Source: Gnetum montanum (lineage: Eukaryota > Streptophyta > Gnetopsida > Gnetales > Gnetaceae). From it: a stretch of 64,000 nucleotides of DNA. Under the pieces are notes generated by a model that made no database searches, was not told the DNA's origin, and saw nothing but the letters and a program-made list of their open reading frames with translations. Both the position numbers and the translations under genes were made by a program. The stretch spans positions 667,777 to 731,776 of the forward strand of contig MNCI01030420.1 of assembly GCA_015680685.1 (NCBI GenBank), written 5' to 3'. Below, one piece after another: positions 33,765-44,989 of this stretch (the stretch's first letter is position 1; every line of letters starts with the position of its first letter).

Positions 33765-34026
33765 GTAAATATAGGTAAGATTGGAGCACCAAACTAAATG
33801 ATGTTGTCTAGGCATACCACTCCACATAGAAACTCCCTATAGGCTACTCTCCCTGCAAGTTATTTTATGGTAAAATTTCAACACTTCCTATCCAAGTTGA
33901 GCTCCGTACACTATCAATAGCATGTGATCTTAACCTTGACCTCAATCTAGCATAGAAAGAATGGTTAATGATCCTTAACTTGCTAGATGAAAATTGATTA
34001 GCCACCCTATTAACAAAAAATGTTAT
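33765..34026 (+). pseudogene. Integrase fragment misplaced after the Gy3 5' LTR
   Basis: Nearly the same sequence as 39809-40065 (the Gy2 integrase that follows the Gy3 3' LTR), sharing changes not present in Gy1 such as CATAGAAAGAATGG. It encodes the integrase tail (WSTKLND to TPYRLLSL-like segments) with stops. A primer site and leader are expected here instead. See findings for explanations. Confidence 0.85.
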
Positions 34027-35554
34027 AGGTGATTTCGACACAAGGGATTATCATCCTACAGCAAAACGTATAAGAGACTCAAGGCAGGAGAGCCAACATA
34101 CACTGTTGAAGGGCAAGGAGGTCCCGCACATCCTAAGTGAAATGGGAGATGGTGAACCATTTATAACTGGTTCTCTATCAAAAGATGTTTCCCCTCCTAA
34201 CAATAGTGAGGAGGTGGGGTATCAGAACCTACACTCCACAATACACAACCCTGGTTCTGATCCCCATGAACACCAACTGTTCACTGAGGGAACAACAACA
34301 CATGACAAGGATGGGCACTCTAATCATCATCACGATCAGGGCTGAAGCCATAGAAGAGAAGGCAAGAAACATTGTCATGGCGATAGTTCTCCTTCTTCTT
34401 CTCCTTCTTCACATCACTCACCCTCTCCTTCCACATCTGGGCACAGTCATAAGGAGCATAACGGTGAGGATAGAGGTAGAAAAAATGAAAGACCTTGACG
34501 AGAGAATCAAGAGAGAGGGAAAGGGCATGAACGAAGGGAGAGTAGTGAACAATGCAGACACCATAGACGTCATGGAAGAGATGATCATGAAGAACCCCTA
34601 CATGTAACCTGAAGCATGTTAAATATAACGGAGGTAGTGAGAATACCAACAAGGCATCTAAAAGATAGTCGGATCAAGCATTTAAACATGAACAACATCC
34701 CACGATTTGAAGGGGGATACAACATTGATTTGCAACATCATTTATAGGCATTCCACAATGCCTGCTCCTTGCAAAATATAGAGAATGAGTGGTAGAAATT
34801 AAAGTTGTTTCCCAAGACACTCACAAAGGAAGCAGAGAGTTGGTACCGGTCCTTAGAACTAGAAACCATTAGGAGGTGGAGTACGATGTTAGAACTCTTC
34901 AACGATAAATATCAAACGTACTCCAGAGTGTCTAATTTGCATAAGTAGATCCAAGGATGGAAGCAAGGTACTCATGAACCCTTGGATGNGAGAACCCTTG
35001 GGACTTATGCCCAAGGGAGATTATCAGAACTTAGATCTCATGAAATTCATCGCTTGTTGGAGCAAGTAGCCAAAGAAGAGGGGGAGCTACGAAAAAGAGA
35101 AAGTGCGGAAGAATATAACCGTGATCCCTCTTTTTGAAAGAAGGGAGTGAGATTTTGTGATGAAGAGGATGAGTCACCACTCGAAGAGTTGGTTAACCAA
35201 AAAACCTTTCCACTTCACAAGCTAACAATAGAAGTATCAGCTAAGGTAGATGAAGTATGGAGCTCCTTAGATAGTAAAATTGAAACTGTCCTAAATATTG
35301 TAGAGGAGTCTAAGGAGGAACGAAGTAGTGATAAGGACAAGATAAAGCAGAGAGATTTAGGCCCTGCACATAACAAGGGTAAAAGAAAAATAACTATATC
35401 TGATGAGGTTGTGGATTTAGACACAGATGATGATGATGGATGTGAGATTTGCCACTATGACCATCCTAAAGGATGTTGTCCAATCATCTCACATCTACAA
35501 GAGTCTGGGGTGTACGCACTTAACCCGAGACTTAACCAACAGCAGACACCCTAG
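34027..35554 (+). pseudogene. gag: Gy3 gag, 5' truncated
   Basis: Gag enters in mid-sequence and includes an open piece at 34106-34345 (His/Asp-rich: HDKDGHSNHHHDQG). The capsid core NIPRFEGGYNIDLQHHL lies near 34690-34740. The C-terminal part at 35147-35554 is 135 open codons with the intact zinc knuckle CEICHYDHPKGCCP, preceded by the acidic VVDLDTDDDDG. A single N at 34989 marks a small loss: about 85 bases present in Gy2 (encoding the HGYS...LVDRLRNK region) are missing there. The start codon and leader are absent. Confidence 0.85.
34989..34989. other. Single ambiguous base (N) with local deletion
   Basis: One N joins two gag segments that are separated by about 85 further bases in Gy2 and Gy1. 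It probably marks a collapsed small gap in the assembly. Confidence 0.8.
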
Positions 35555-36911
35555 AGGTTACCTTATCCTCAAGGTAACCCAAGACAGTTCCACCAACCAT
35601 TAACGTACTATCCAAGTGGAACTCCACCACAACCCATTGAACAACATCAGTAGTGGAAATACCCACAGTCATGGGAAATGCCACCGCCGAAACATCAATA
35701 CCCTTACCAGTAGCCAGACCCATATGGATACTATGTGCAGCAGCCAATTTCTCTAAGTGACTCTATGGGTCACACAACTCCCCAACATCACTACCAAGTT
35801 TGGGAGTACTTTAGAAGGACTCCTTTTCCTCCAGAAGATGCTCCATATCCATACCATCCTCCTACTCCATCTGCACCTCTTCCACCTATAGTTCCCATAC
35901 CTCCTACGCCAACAATGCAAGGGGAACTCACCACTCAACCATAGCAACGCAATGCTACGAGAGCCATAAACATTCAACACACTGCTCATTCTGACAACCG
36001 TAAAAAGAGAAGACCTTTCTTCAAAACCAAAAGCCTAGAAAATTTCTCACAACAACAAGTGGTTGAGTCCATGCATGCTCCTCCAACACATAACGCTTCG
36101 AAGCTCCCTTCAAACCAAAATTAGAGCTTCATGCATATGGTTATGTTAACACATACCGTAACTAACTGGATCAAGGTAGCCCATCTTCCTAGGAAACTAT
36201 CTAACCCTGAAAGTCTCTTAATCTATCTACAAGTCACCAGGAACAAATCACATAAGGCTCTTCTTGACTCAGGTTCCGGAGTCAACTTAATATCACGAGA
36301 AATGTATCAAGCCTAGAACCTACCTCAACTCAAGAAGAGCAATATTCAACTAGAGCTGGCTGACTAGTCCATTACCATTTCCTTGGGATTGGTGAAGGAC
36401 ATCATTACCACTATGTGTGGTTGGTCATACCCAGCAGATTTCCTGGTGATAGAAGTTAACAACAATAAAGGGGACTTCCCAATTATAATGGGAAGGCCAT
36501 GGCTAAGTACAATAGATGCGTACCTAGGGATCCGCGATCTTTCCTTGGAGATATCTAAGATCAAAATTTATAGAAAGATCAAGAAGAAGAAAGTTCCATG
36601 CATCACATATAGTGACTCAGAGGGTGATGACATGGAGGAATGCTCAGCATCTCTTCCATGTAACTGGTGTGTCCTAGAAACAAAAATTCAAAGGTGCCTG
36701 TATGTAGCAACCACACAAGTAGTCGACACCTCGTGGTTAATAGCTAAATGAAAGAGTAACCAATCAACATGCAAGGAATGAGATGAGGGAACAAATCATG
36801 CCCACAACAAAGGCATAGATACATTGGAATATGAGTGTCGCCAACTTTCATCCCTTAATCTAGGAACATCAATTGGGAGAAGTTGGACACTTTTAAGAAA
36901 TTCAATTAGGT
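35555..36911 (+). pseudogene. Gy3 Gag tail and aspartic protease
   Basis: A Pro-rich tail (35735-35944 open: PYPYHPPTPSAPLPPIVPIP) leads to protease. Active-site strand KALLDSGSGVNLISREMYQA at about 36255-36316 is intact, followed by a stop at the same codon position as in Gy1 and Gy2. The second half (36383-36751, 122 open codons) carries WSYPADFLVIEV and FPIIMGRPWLSTIDAYLGI. Homology to the polyprotein stops near 36911. Confidence 0.85.
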
Positions 36912-39030
36912 GCTCATTATTTTGGATCTCTCCCTTTCCATTCAATCATGGGGGAGATGGCCACCTATGCTGATCATTGGAGGCCCTTTGTTCTTTCTAT
37001 GTTTTTGTTTTACATCTTTTTTTAAATGTTTTGTCTTACACATTTTTGTTTTACACGTTTTTGTTTTACAAGTTTTTGTCTTACACATTTTTGTTTTACA
37101 CACTTTTGTTTTACAAGTTTTTATCTTGCACGTTTTTGTCTTACACATTTTTGTTTTACAAATTTCTTTAACTTTTCTTCCTCTTTTTTTTACAAATTTC
37201 TTTAACTTTTCTTGTTTTTTTTTTCAACATCGTTATACTTTTTCATTTCATTTTGTGTGTGTGTGTGCGGGTGTTATCCACCCTGTAAGTTTGTCATTCA
37301 ATAAGTGTTCTTCATGATGGTCTAAACTATTTTCATATTGATTGCTAATGTTTGGTTTTTACCACTAAGTCATGATGTTGATACTAAGGTATGTTTCTTT
37401 TGATATAGCAGGCAATGAGTCCACTTCATCCATCCATCCATAAGTTCTATGGTCTCTCTCGGCTTGGAAATGTACAATCTCTTTCTAAATAAGAACATTA
37501 ACGAATCGGTGACTAGGTACTTCTCAAACTAAGGAAGGACTAAAGGATTGAAAAGGGTGTGACTTCAAGGGAACTTGATGCATTTGTGTTGGCCATTCTC
37601 TTGGGTGCTTGGATGTTTTCTTCTTGAGTTTTCTTGCCATTTCGATGTCACCTAATCATCGGGAAGCTGAGTCAATAAAAATAAGAAGTCTTTGCATGGT
37701 GTGGTTCTCACGCATAAAAACACAAAAAACAAAAATGAAAAAAAAGAAAAAAGAAAAAAAGAGAAAGTGAGAATTCAAAGCACACCCCTTAGACAAAATA
37801 ATCATTTGGGCTACAAGCACTGGTTATGGAACTCAAAATAAAAATGTTCCCTCTAACTAAGGCCCTTCTTGCTTCCCATTCTCTCCTCATTCGTTTCGTT
37901 GAAATGGTGGTGGTTATTGGATGAAGGAATTCTTGTTACTCAAGTTTATGGATTGGCCAAATGCATTGATGTGAAGTCACTGGATGTGGTTGGTTTGAGG
38001 CTAGAGTTGGAATGGGATTTGCTAAGTCACATTAATCATTAAAAACACAAGGGACTGTACACCACCTTGTTCTTGGGATTCCATTCCATTCTCTTCTCTC
38101 CATCCTTCTCTCCATTGTTCACCTCATTGTAGGTTGTATCATTAGTGTATATTTTGGTGGATGCATTGTTTTCTTTTTGGTAAATTCTTGTGGTTAAGAC
38201 TATAACTCTTGTTCCAAATGACATTCCTAGAGCCTACAGACTCTTTGAATGTGGGTTTTTTAGGGCATTAAGGGTATGAGCCAATGGGGAGGACCCACTG
38301 ACATTCCTATTTGGTGCACCAATTAAATTATTTTCCCTAACATTTTTTCAATTAATTTTATTTTTTTCATTTGCATCTTGACATCCATATCATCGATGTT
38401 ACAGTTGTCTCTTTTTCTTCATCTTTCTTGTTCTTATTCTTTCTCCATTCTATCGCTACTGGAGGTTCACGATTAGTCATGGGGATGCAGGGGCCAAGTT
38501 TTTCAATTGTCTCCTAACCCCTACACCTTCAGTAGTTATCAATATTATATCTCTAGACCTGCAATCAGCCATACCACAACTCATCCAATGGACTTACACT
38601 AGATCAAGGTATCAACTGCATTGAAATTCATTTACCCTTGCTAATATAAGACTATTTTGTGTATGCAAATGGCAATCATACAACAACGGATTGGATTTGA
38701 AGGGAACCCTTGGAATGGAGTGGGGCTGAAAGCAGCTATGCATAGAGCAAGATCGATGGTGCGCTTACAGATGGACAACGAAAGGCGCAATCTTGGCGTT
38801 GGTAGCAGCAAAACTTCTTTCTCTCTCTCTTTCTCAGCTACCAAATGAGGCCTGATGTCAATGTAATAAGGTGTTCATCCTTGTTGTCATGAACACCTAT
38901 TTTGTTGTGTCTTGTAATGATGATCCGTTTACATGTCATCCCATTAGTTTCATTTGAGTCAATAGTCCCATACCTTTCCAATATTATTGTAAGAAACTCA
39001 AGGACAAGTTTTCATTTAGTCATGAGGGTA
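36912..39030 (+). other. Gy3 3' untranslated region after internal deletion
   Basis: At 36912 the sequence jumps to what follows integrase in Gy1 (compare 25880 onward: TTATTTTGGATCT, then CATGGGGGAGA). It is non-coding and T-rich, and it contains the 15-bp minisatellite. From 37500 on it aligns to 42482-44044. It ends in the purine-rich CATGAGGGTA before the 3' LTR. Open frames 36910-37317 and 36942-37148 are products of the repeat. Confidence 0.8.
37028..37162. repeat. Minisatellite, nine 15-bp units
   Basis: Nine consecutive 15-base units of the form TTTTTGTYTTACAVR, in exact register from 37028 to 37162 with one to three changes each. Gy1 and Gy2 carry only one or two units at the matching place (about 25970 and 40430), so the array grew within Gy3. 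The period is a multiple of three, which creates a false Cys-Lys-Thr-Lys repeat frame on the minus strand. Confidence 0.9.
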
Positions 39031-39808
39031 TGATGGGACACGATATCGCATGGTCCACGATATTGCGGTGCACCATCATATCTATAAATAAGAGGTGGCT
39101 CTCCCTTGTTTCTTATCCTAGGCTTAGATTGTAGTGAAAATCTGGCAATTTGATCTCTCCAGAGATAGAATATTTTCCATGTGCCCGCAGTAGGAGTCTT
39201 AAAGTGAACGAATCTTTATTTGAGTAGACATTGTACCTGAACACAAGTTTGTGTACGACAATAAAGATGAGCTTCTTGGATAAACCTTGCAGTGCATGGA
39301 ATAGGCTAAATAGGATTTTATTTATTGTTATTTACTATTTTCCATTTAAATGCTTTATTAGTTATTAAATCTCTCTCAACCCTTCTTTCTTAGTTAAGTG
39401 TCTCAGTATGACCACTTCGAGCATGTGTGTTACGTGTGGTGATCCTAGCAACAACTAGCGTTTGGTAACCATGGTTGCATTGGTTCAAGGTGTCAACGGT
39501 AAGTGGGAATAGATGTTGATGCTAGGTTAACTTAGAATTAGTTAGTTAGTTAGAGTTAGTAATTAGTCTCTTCAACCCTTCACCTCAATAGCATAGGAGA
39601 TAAAATTGAAAAGACATAAAAATCATATACCTCAGACTTACTTAACCATACAACGTGACAAATATAAGTAAGTATGGGAAGACAATGAATAATTAATATT
39701 AAGTATTCCATGAGGCGTGTAGGCAGTTAGTCTATGGAGTTCAACCAGATCGCCCGTGTTATGCTCGTATTCGTATGGTTGAGTGTAGGGGTACCTCGCC
39801 ACTCATCA
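39031..39808 (+). repeat. Gy3 3' LTR
   Basis: A 778-base LTR TGATGGGACA...CTCATCA, partner of 32974-33764. A deletion in U3 removed part of the GATATC cluster. It is followed by the exact target duplication GCAAA and the Gy2 integrase. Confidence 0.93.
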
Positions 39809-39813
39809 GCAAA

Positions 39814-40330
39814 TATAGGTGAGATTGGAGCACCAAACTAAACGATGTGTTTTGGCATACCACTCCACATGGAAACTCCCTATAGGCTACACTCCCTACG
39901 AGTTAGTTGATGGTAAAATTCCAACACTTCCTATCCAAGTTGAGCTCCATACACTATCAATAGCATGTGATCTTAACCTTGACCTCAATCTAGCATAGAA
40001 AGAATGGTTAATAACCCTTAACTTGCTAGATGAAAATCAATTAGCCACCTTGTTAAAAAACAACATTTTGACCTCAAAATTAGAAAAGTAAAATACCAAC
40101 TAGGAGATAAGGTCCTTATTGAAATCCCACACATGTGCCACAATGAACCAAATTTTAAATGTTGTGAGAAGGACCTTATATTATTCATGAGAATTTTTCT
40201 TTAGGGGCCATGATGATCTATAAATGTGAAAGCCCAAGTAAGAAATTATTAGTCAACATCCAGCAAACTAAACCTTTCCATGAGCCTAGAATAGCCAGTA
40301 TTAATACTACTTTTGTTGGTGGATAACCTT
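39814..40330 (+). pseudogene. pol: Gy2 integrase, remainder
   Basis: Continues the integrase cut at 32973: a WSTKLND-type segment, then YSPYELVDGKIPTLPIQVEL near 39885-39945, then the RKVKYQLGDKV segment and a GAMMIYKCESPSKKLLVNIQ tail near 40205-40262. Many stops. It ends at the ISHGGDG segment near 40370. Confidence 0.8.
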
Positions 40331-41631
40331 GCTTATTTCGGATCGCCTCCTTCCAAATCAGTCATGGCGGAGATGGCCACCAATGCTAATCATTCCAAGC
40401 TCTTAGTTCATTTGTCTTTTTTGTCTTACATATTTTTTTACACATTTTTTCTCATATTTACACCAGTGACCTCACATTGATGGGTTGAAGGTTGAGAAAA
40501 AATGGGTTGGTTAGTGTGTCAATATGAGATCACTAGATGTGGATAGTTTGAATCTGGATTTGGGCTGAATTGTATTAAGTCACCTTAACCACTTACTACA
40601 TAATGGACTTTACACAACCTTAATTTTGGGATCCCATTCCACTCTCTCCCCTATTTTTGTATTGCTTCCCATATTCCACCTCATTGCTAGTTTTATGATG
40701 AGTCTATATCTTGGTTGACACATTATTATTCTTCGGTAAACTCTTGTGGGTAAGTTCTTAACCATTATTTCCATATGTCATCCTAAGAGCCTATGGACTC
40801 TTTGGTTTGCAAGTTTGTTAGGGAATGAAGGGCATGAGCCTGCTTTGGGGAGGACCCACTGGCATTCCTTTATGATGAAATTGTTCAATTCTTTCCCTTA
40901 AAGATTTCTTATAATCAACCATTTCCCATTTCAACCCATCCATGACATCCAATTTTGTGTGATTGGCTTCACCATTATTATTTCTCTATTTTTTCTTGTT
41001 CTTTTGTTTTCAATCTTATCACTACTAGAGGTTTGCTATTAGTCATGGGGGCCCTATTTCAAATTTTTCCATTCCATTACTCACCTCACCCCTACACCTT
41101 GGGTAATCACCAATGATAAACCTCTAACCCAGTGTCTGCCATACCCACAACCTAGCCAATGTACCCCATAACAAGGCAAGGCATCAATCACATTATATCT
41201 TAACTATTCTTGCTAATTCATGACTGTGTTGTGTGTGAAGATGGTGATCACAGGGACAATGGACTAGGATAGAAATGAGCACTCATGATGGACTAGAGCT
41301 AAAGCTTTTATGCAAGGAACAAGTTTGGTTATGTGGCTATAAATGAACAATGGAGTGCATCATTTTGACATCGGTAGCAATGCACCTCATTTTCTTTTCT
41401 CTCTCTCTCCCTCTTCAAGCTATCAAATGAGGGTCTAGATGTCATCTATGTATAGTGCTCACCACAATGGTTATGAACACCAATGCTATAATATGTTTGT
41501 CGATCTGTTCCCTGGGTACTTTGAGTCTATCATCTCACGTCACTATCAGTTGTCATTCAGTCAATAATCCCATATCTTTCCAATGTTTTGTAAGGAACTC
41601 AAGTATGAGTTTTCATTTAGTCATGGGGGTA
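40331..41631 (+). other. Gy2 3' untranslated region
   Basis: Non-coding, collinear with 42900-44044 of Gy1 and 37900-39030 of Gy3 (shared landmarks GGGGAGGACCCACT and TCTCTCTC). It ends in TCATGGGGGTA, the polypurine tract, before the LTR at 41632. Such a long conserved 3' region is typical of Athila-like elements. No ORF stands out. Confidence 0.75.
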
Positions 41632-42476
41632 TGATGAATCGTGATATCAAGGCCATGATATTGCATCTGCAATATCGAGTTCATGATATCTGAGCTCACC
41701 AAGAAATATCGAACATCTAATGTCGAGACTTGTCTCGTTACCTATGAATAAGAGGCAAGTGCACTTGGTTTCATAGTTAGTTCTTAGTCCCTTACCCGAA
41801 CTCTTGTCATTTTCCCTCTTTAGAGTTTGAATTATTTCTAAGTGGCCATAGTAGGAGTCATAAAGCGAATAGATCTTTATTCAAGCATTATGTACCTGAG
41901 TATACCTTGTGTTCGAAAATAAAGACAAACTTTGTGATAAACCTTGCAATGTTTAGAATAGGTTATTTCTTACCTTTAATGTTATTTACAGTTTTTTAAT
42001 GCTTTCATTAGTAATTAATTTTTCTTTTATTAATTCATTAATTTTCACAAGTAAGCACACTCACTATGACCACTTTGAGCATGCATGGAACACTTGGTAA
42101 CCTAGTAACGATTAACGTTTGGTAATCCTAGTAGTGTTACACTAGTTTAGGATTTGTACAGAAAGTGGAAACAGATGCTAGTGTTAGGACTAGTTAGGAT
42201 CTAGCGTATTAGTTAAATTAAACTAGTTATTCAATTAATTCACTTCTTCCCTTCTTAGCACTAGGACATAAAACATAAAAAGCATAAAAATCATATACCT
42301 TAAGTTTAATTAACCGTACAATTGTGTCATATCAGTAAGGTTGGGAAGACAACAATTGCCTAACCCATCCTTATTCTATGAAGGTGCATAAGCACTTAGT
42401 CCTTGGAGTTTGACTGGATTGTGCATAAATGCTTGTATTTGTATGGTTGAGCATAGGGGTACCTCACTGCTCATTA
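41632..42476 (+). repeat. Gy2 3' LTR
   Basis: An 845-base LTR TGATGAATCG...CTCATTA, partner of 26283-27111, followed by target duplication CCTAT at 42477-42481. Confidence 0.92.
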
Positions 42477-42481
42477 CCTAT

Positions 42482-44044
42482 TAATGAATTTGTGACTTGG
42501 TATTCTTCAAACCAAGGAAAGATTCAAATGGATTAAAATGGGTGTGACTTCAAGGGAATTCGATGCATTTGTGTTGGCTATTCTCTTTGGTACTTGGATG
42601 TTTTTCATAGGTTTTCCACCATTCCATTGTTAACTAATATTAGGAAGTTGAATTAATCAAATAAGTGTTTGCATGATGTGGTTCTCACTCTAAAAAAAAA
42701 AAAAAACTGGTGGAAATTCAAAGCACACCCCTTAGACATAATAAAGAAACATGGACTACAAGAATTGGTTATGGCACTAGAAAGACATGCTACCCATGCC
42801 TGAAGGTTCCCTCTAACTAAGACCCTTTCTCACTTCCTGCTTCTCTATTCTTCTCTTTTTGGGATGGTGGTTGCTTTGTGAAAGCATTCTTATTGCTTCA
42901 GGAGGATGGGTTGGTCAAGAGTGTTAATGTGAGGTCTTTGGATGTGGTTAGTTTTAATTTGGATTTGGGCTGAATGTTATTAAGTTACCTTAATCACATA
43001 CTACACAAGGAACTTTACACAACCTTAATTTTGGGATTCCATTCCATTCTCTCTTTTCTTTCTATATTACTTTCCATATTCCACCTCATTGCTTATTTTA
43101 TGATTAGTCTATATCTTGGTCAACACATTATTATTCTGGGGTAAATTCTTGTGGGTGAATTCTTAACTATTGTGTCCATCTATCATTCCTAGAGCCTATG
43201 GACTCTTTGATTTGTGGGTTTTTTAGGGCATAAAGGGCATGAGCCTACTTTGGGGAGGATCCACTAGCATTCCTTTTTGGTGCAATTATTAATTTCTTTT
43301 CCTTAAATATTTCTACAATCAACTATTTCTTGTTTCATCCCATCTATGACATCCATTTTTCTTTGCCCTTTTATGCATTTTATTGGCTTCACCGTTTTTA
43401 TTTCTCTCATCTTCCTTATTCTTTCCTTTTCCATCCTATTGCTACTAGAGGTTTGCTCTTAGTCATGGGGGCCTATGGAAAATTTTCCATTCCATTACTT
43501 ATCTTACCCCTACACCTTAGGTAGTTATGACTTACAAACCTTTAACCCAGTATCTGCTATACCCACAACCTAGCTAATGTGCTTCATATCGAGGCAAGGT
43601 ATCAACTACATTATATCTTATCTATCCTTGCTAATTCATGACTATGTTGTGTGTGTAGATTACGATCACATGAATTATAAATTGGGATAGGAGGGAGCAC
43701 TCAGGATGGACTGGAGCAAGAGAATTTATGCAAGGAACAAGTTTAGTCATGTAGTAGTAAATGAACAATGGTGTGCACATTTTTGACATCAGTAGCAACG
43801 TGCCTTATGTTCTTTTCTCTCTCTCTCTTCAAGATGTGAAATGAGGATCTAGATGTCATTTATGTATAGTGTTTACCACAATAGATAAGAACACCAATGT
43901 TGTAATATGTTTGTCGATCCATTCATTAGGCACTTTAAGTTTGTCATTCCATGTCCCAATCAGTGTTGTTTAGTCAATAATTGCATACCTTCCCAATATT
44001 TTGTAAGGGACTCGAAGACAAGTTTTCATTCAGTCATGGGGGTA
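42482..44044 (+). other. Gy1 3' untranslated region, second part
   Basis: Continues from 26282. It is non-coding and homologous to the 3' regions of Gy2 and Gy3. It ends in TCATGGGGGTA directly before the LTR; this G-run is the likely polypurine tract. Confidence 0.8.
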
Positions 44045-44908
44045 TGATGAGTCCCGATATCAGACCCCTGATATTAGATACATGGTATCAGGGTTGACCA
44101 AGCGACATTAGATACGTGATGTTAGAACCTATTTCATTGGCCATAAATAAGAGGTGGGCATGCTTGGTCTATTAGTTTTTCTTTTAGTCCTTAGTCAAAC
44201 TCTTGTAGTTTTTCCTTTCTAGAGTTAGAATTATTTCTAAGTGTCAATAATAGGAGTCATAACGTGAACAAATCTTTATTCGAGCATTATGTACCTGAGC
44301 ACACCTTATGTCTGAAAATAAAGATGAACTTTGTGATAAACCTTGCAACATTCAGAATAGCTTAACTATTACATTTATTTTTATTTACTGTTTCATTTAA
44401 TGTTATTTACTATTATTTGATGTTATTTGATGTTCTCATTATTTAATTAAGGTTATTTCTCTAGAATTATTAATTATCGCAAGTTAGCACATTCAGTATG
44501 ACCACTTCGAGCATATGTGGAACACTTGGTAACCTAGTAATGACTAGCATTTGGTAATCCTAGTAGTATTACACTGGTTTAGGATGTGTCTGGAGAGTGG
44601 GAATGGATGCTGGTGTTAGGACTAGTTAGAGAATATTTAATTAGTTAAATCAAATTAGTTATTTAGTTATCCCATTTCTCTATTTTAAGAACTAAGAACA
44701 TAAAACATAAAAATAATAAAAATTATATACCTCGAGTTTACTTAACCATAGAACTATGCCTTACAAGTAAGCTTGGGAAGACAACAATTGCATAACCCAT
44801 CCTTGTTCTGTGTAGGTGCATAATCACTTAATCCTTGAAGTTTGACTGAATCGCACGTGAACTCTCGTATTCATATGGTTGGGCATAGAGGTACGTCACC
44901 ACTCATCA
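44045..44908 (+). repeat. Gy1 3' LTR
   Basis: An 864-base LTR TGATGAG...CTCATCA, partner of 6603-7456. The TATA box is TATAAAT-like (CCATAAATAAGAG near 44145). Confidence 0.9.
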
Positions 44909-44983
44909 TTGGCACCATTTCTAGGGATGTTGTTGTTTGTGTGCTGACTAGAACTTAGGAAATCCTTCTATCATTGGAATGTT
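44909..44983 (+). other. Primer site and leader remnant after the Gy1 3' LTR
   Basis: TGGCACCATTTCTAGGGAT at 44910-44928, followed by about 55 bases matching the Gy1 leader at 7477-7535 (ACTTAGGAAATCCTTC and onward), then an abrupt change to unrelated sequence. A 3' LTR should be followed by flanking DNA, so this points to recombination with, or deletion of, a second element. Confidence 0.85.
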
Positions 44984-44989
44984 ATGAGT

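Larger units (their letters stand above)
32974..39808 (+). mobile_element. Gy3, internally deleted gypsy element nested in the Gy2 integrase
   Basis: Bounded by LTRs 32974-33764 and 39031-39808 and an exact GCAAA duplication. The inside is unusual. Directly after the 5' LTR there is no primer site but about 260 bases of integrase (33765-34026). Then gag starts in mid-frame, followed by protease, and from 36912 the sequence jumps to the 3' untranslated region. Reverse transcriptase, RNase H and most of integrase are missing, so it is non-autonomous as it stands. Confidence 0.9.
26283..42476 (+). mobile_element. Gy2, Ty3/gypsy element nested in Gy1 and itself split by Gy3
   Basis: LTRs at 26283-27111 and 41632-42476 share TTTCATAGTTAGTTC and CCATTTTCCCTC-type sequence not seen in the Gy1 pair. 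The order is primer site, gag, protease, reverse transcriptase, RNase H, integrase, 3' region, LTR. Without Gy3 it is about 9.35 kb. The exact 5-bp duplication shows it jumped into Gy1. Frames carry stops, but catalytic motifs survive better than in Gy1 (LLDSGS in protease, MDD in reverse transcriptase). Confidence 0.92.
6603..44908 (+). mobile_element. Gy1, outer Ty3/gypsy element (Athila-like), carrying three nested insertions
   Basis: The element runs from LTR 6603-7456 through primer site, gag, protease, reverse transcriptase, RNase H, integrase and a long 3' region to LTR 44045-44908. Without the insertions it is about 10 kb: 6603-12083, 24182-26282 and 42482-44908. The two LTRs pair with each other rather than with the Gy2 LTRs: both share GTTGACCAAG in U3 and AGTTTTTCCTTTCTAGAG after the TATA box. 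TatL splits the RNase H and Gy2 splits the 3' untranslated region. The Pol has many stops and lost catalytic residues (reverse transcriptase FMDN instead of FMDD). No target duplication was found at the outer ends. Confidence 0.85.

Noticed and set aside
37028-37162. Regularly spaced repeats resembling a CRISPR array
   Set aside because: Units are 15 bp, directly adjacent with no spacers, and lie inside a plant retrotransposon.
36910-37317. Open frames on both strands giving hydrophobic Phe/Leu repeats or Cys-Lys-Thr-Lys repeats
   Set aside because: They are produced by the 15-bp minisatellite, whose period is divisible by three. The Cys-Lys pattern is not a metallothionein-like gene.
43330-43524. 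64-codon plus-strand frame in the Gy1 3' region
   Set aside because: The matching stretches in Gy2 and Gy3 are not open in that frame, and it has no motif.
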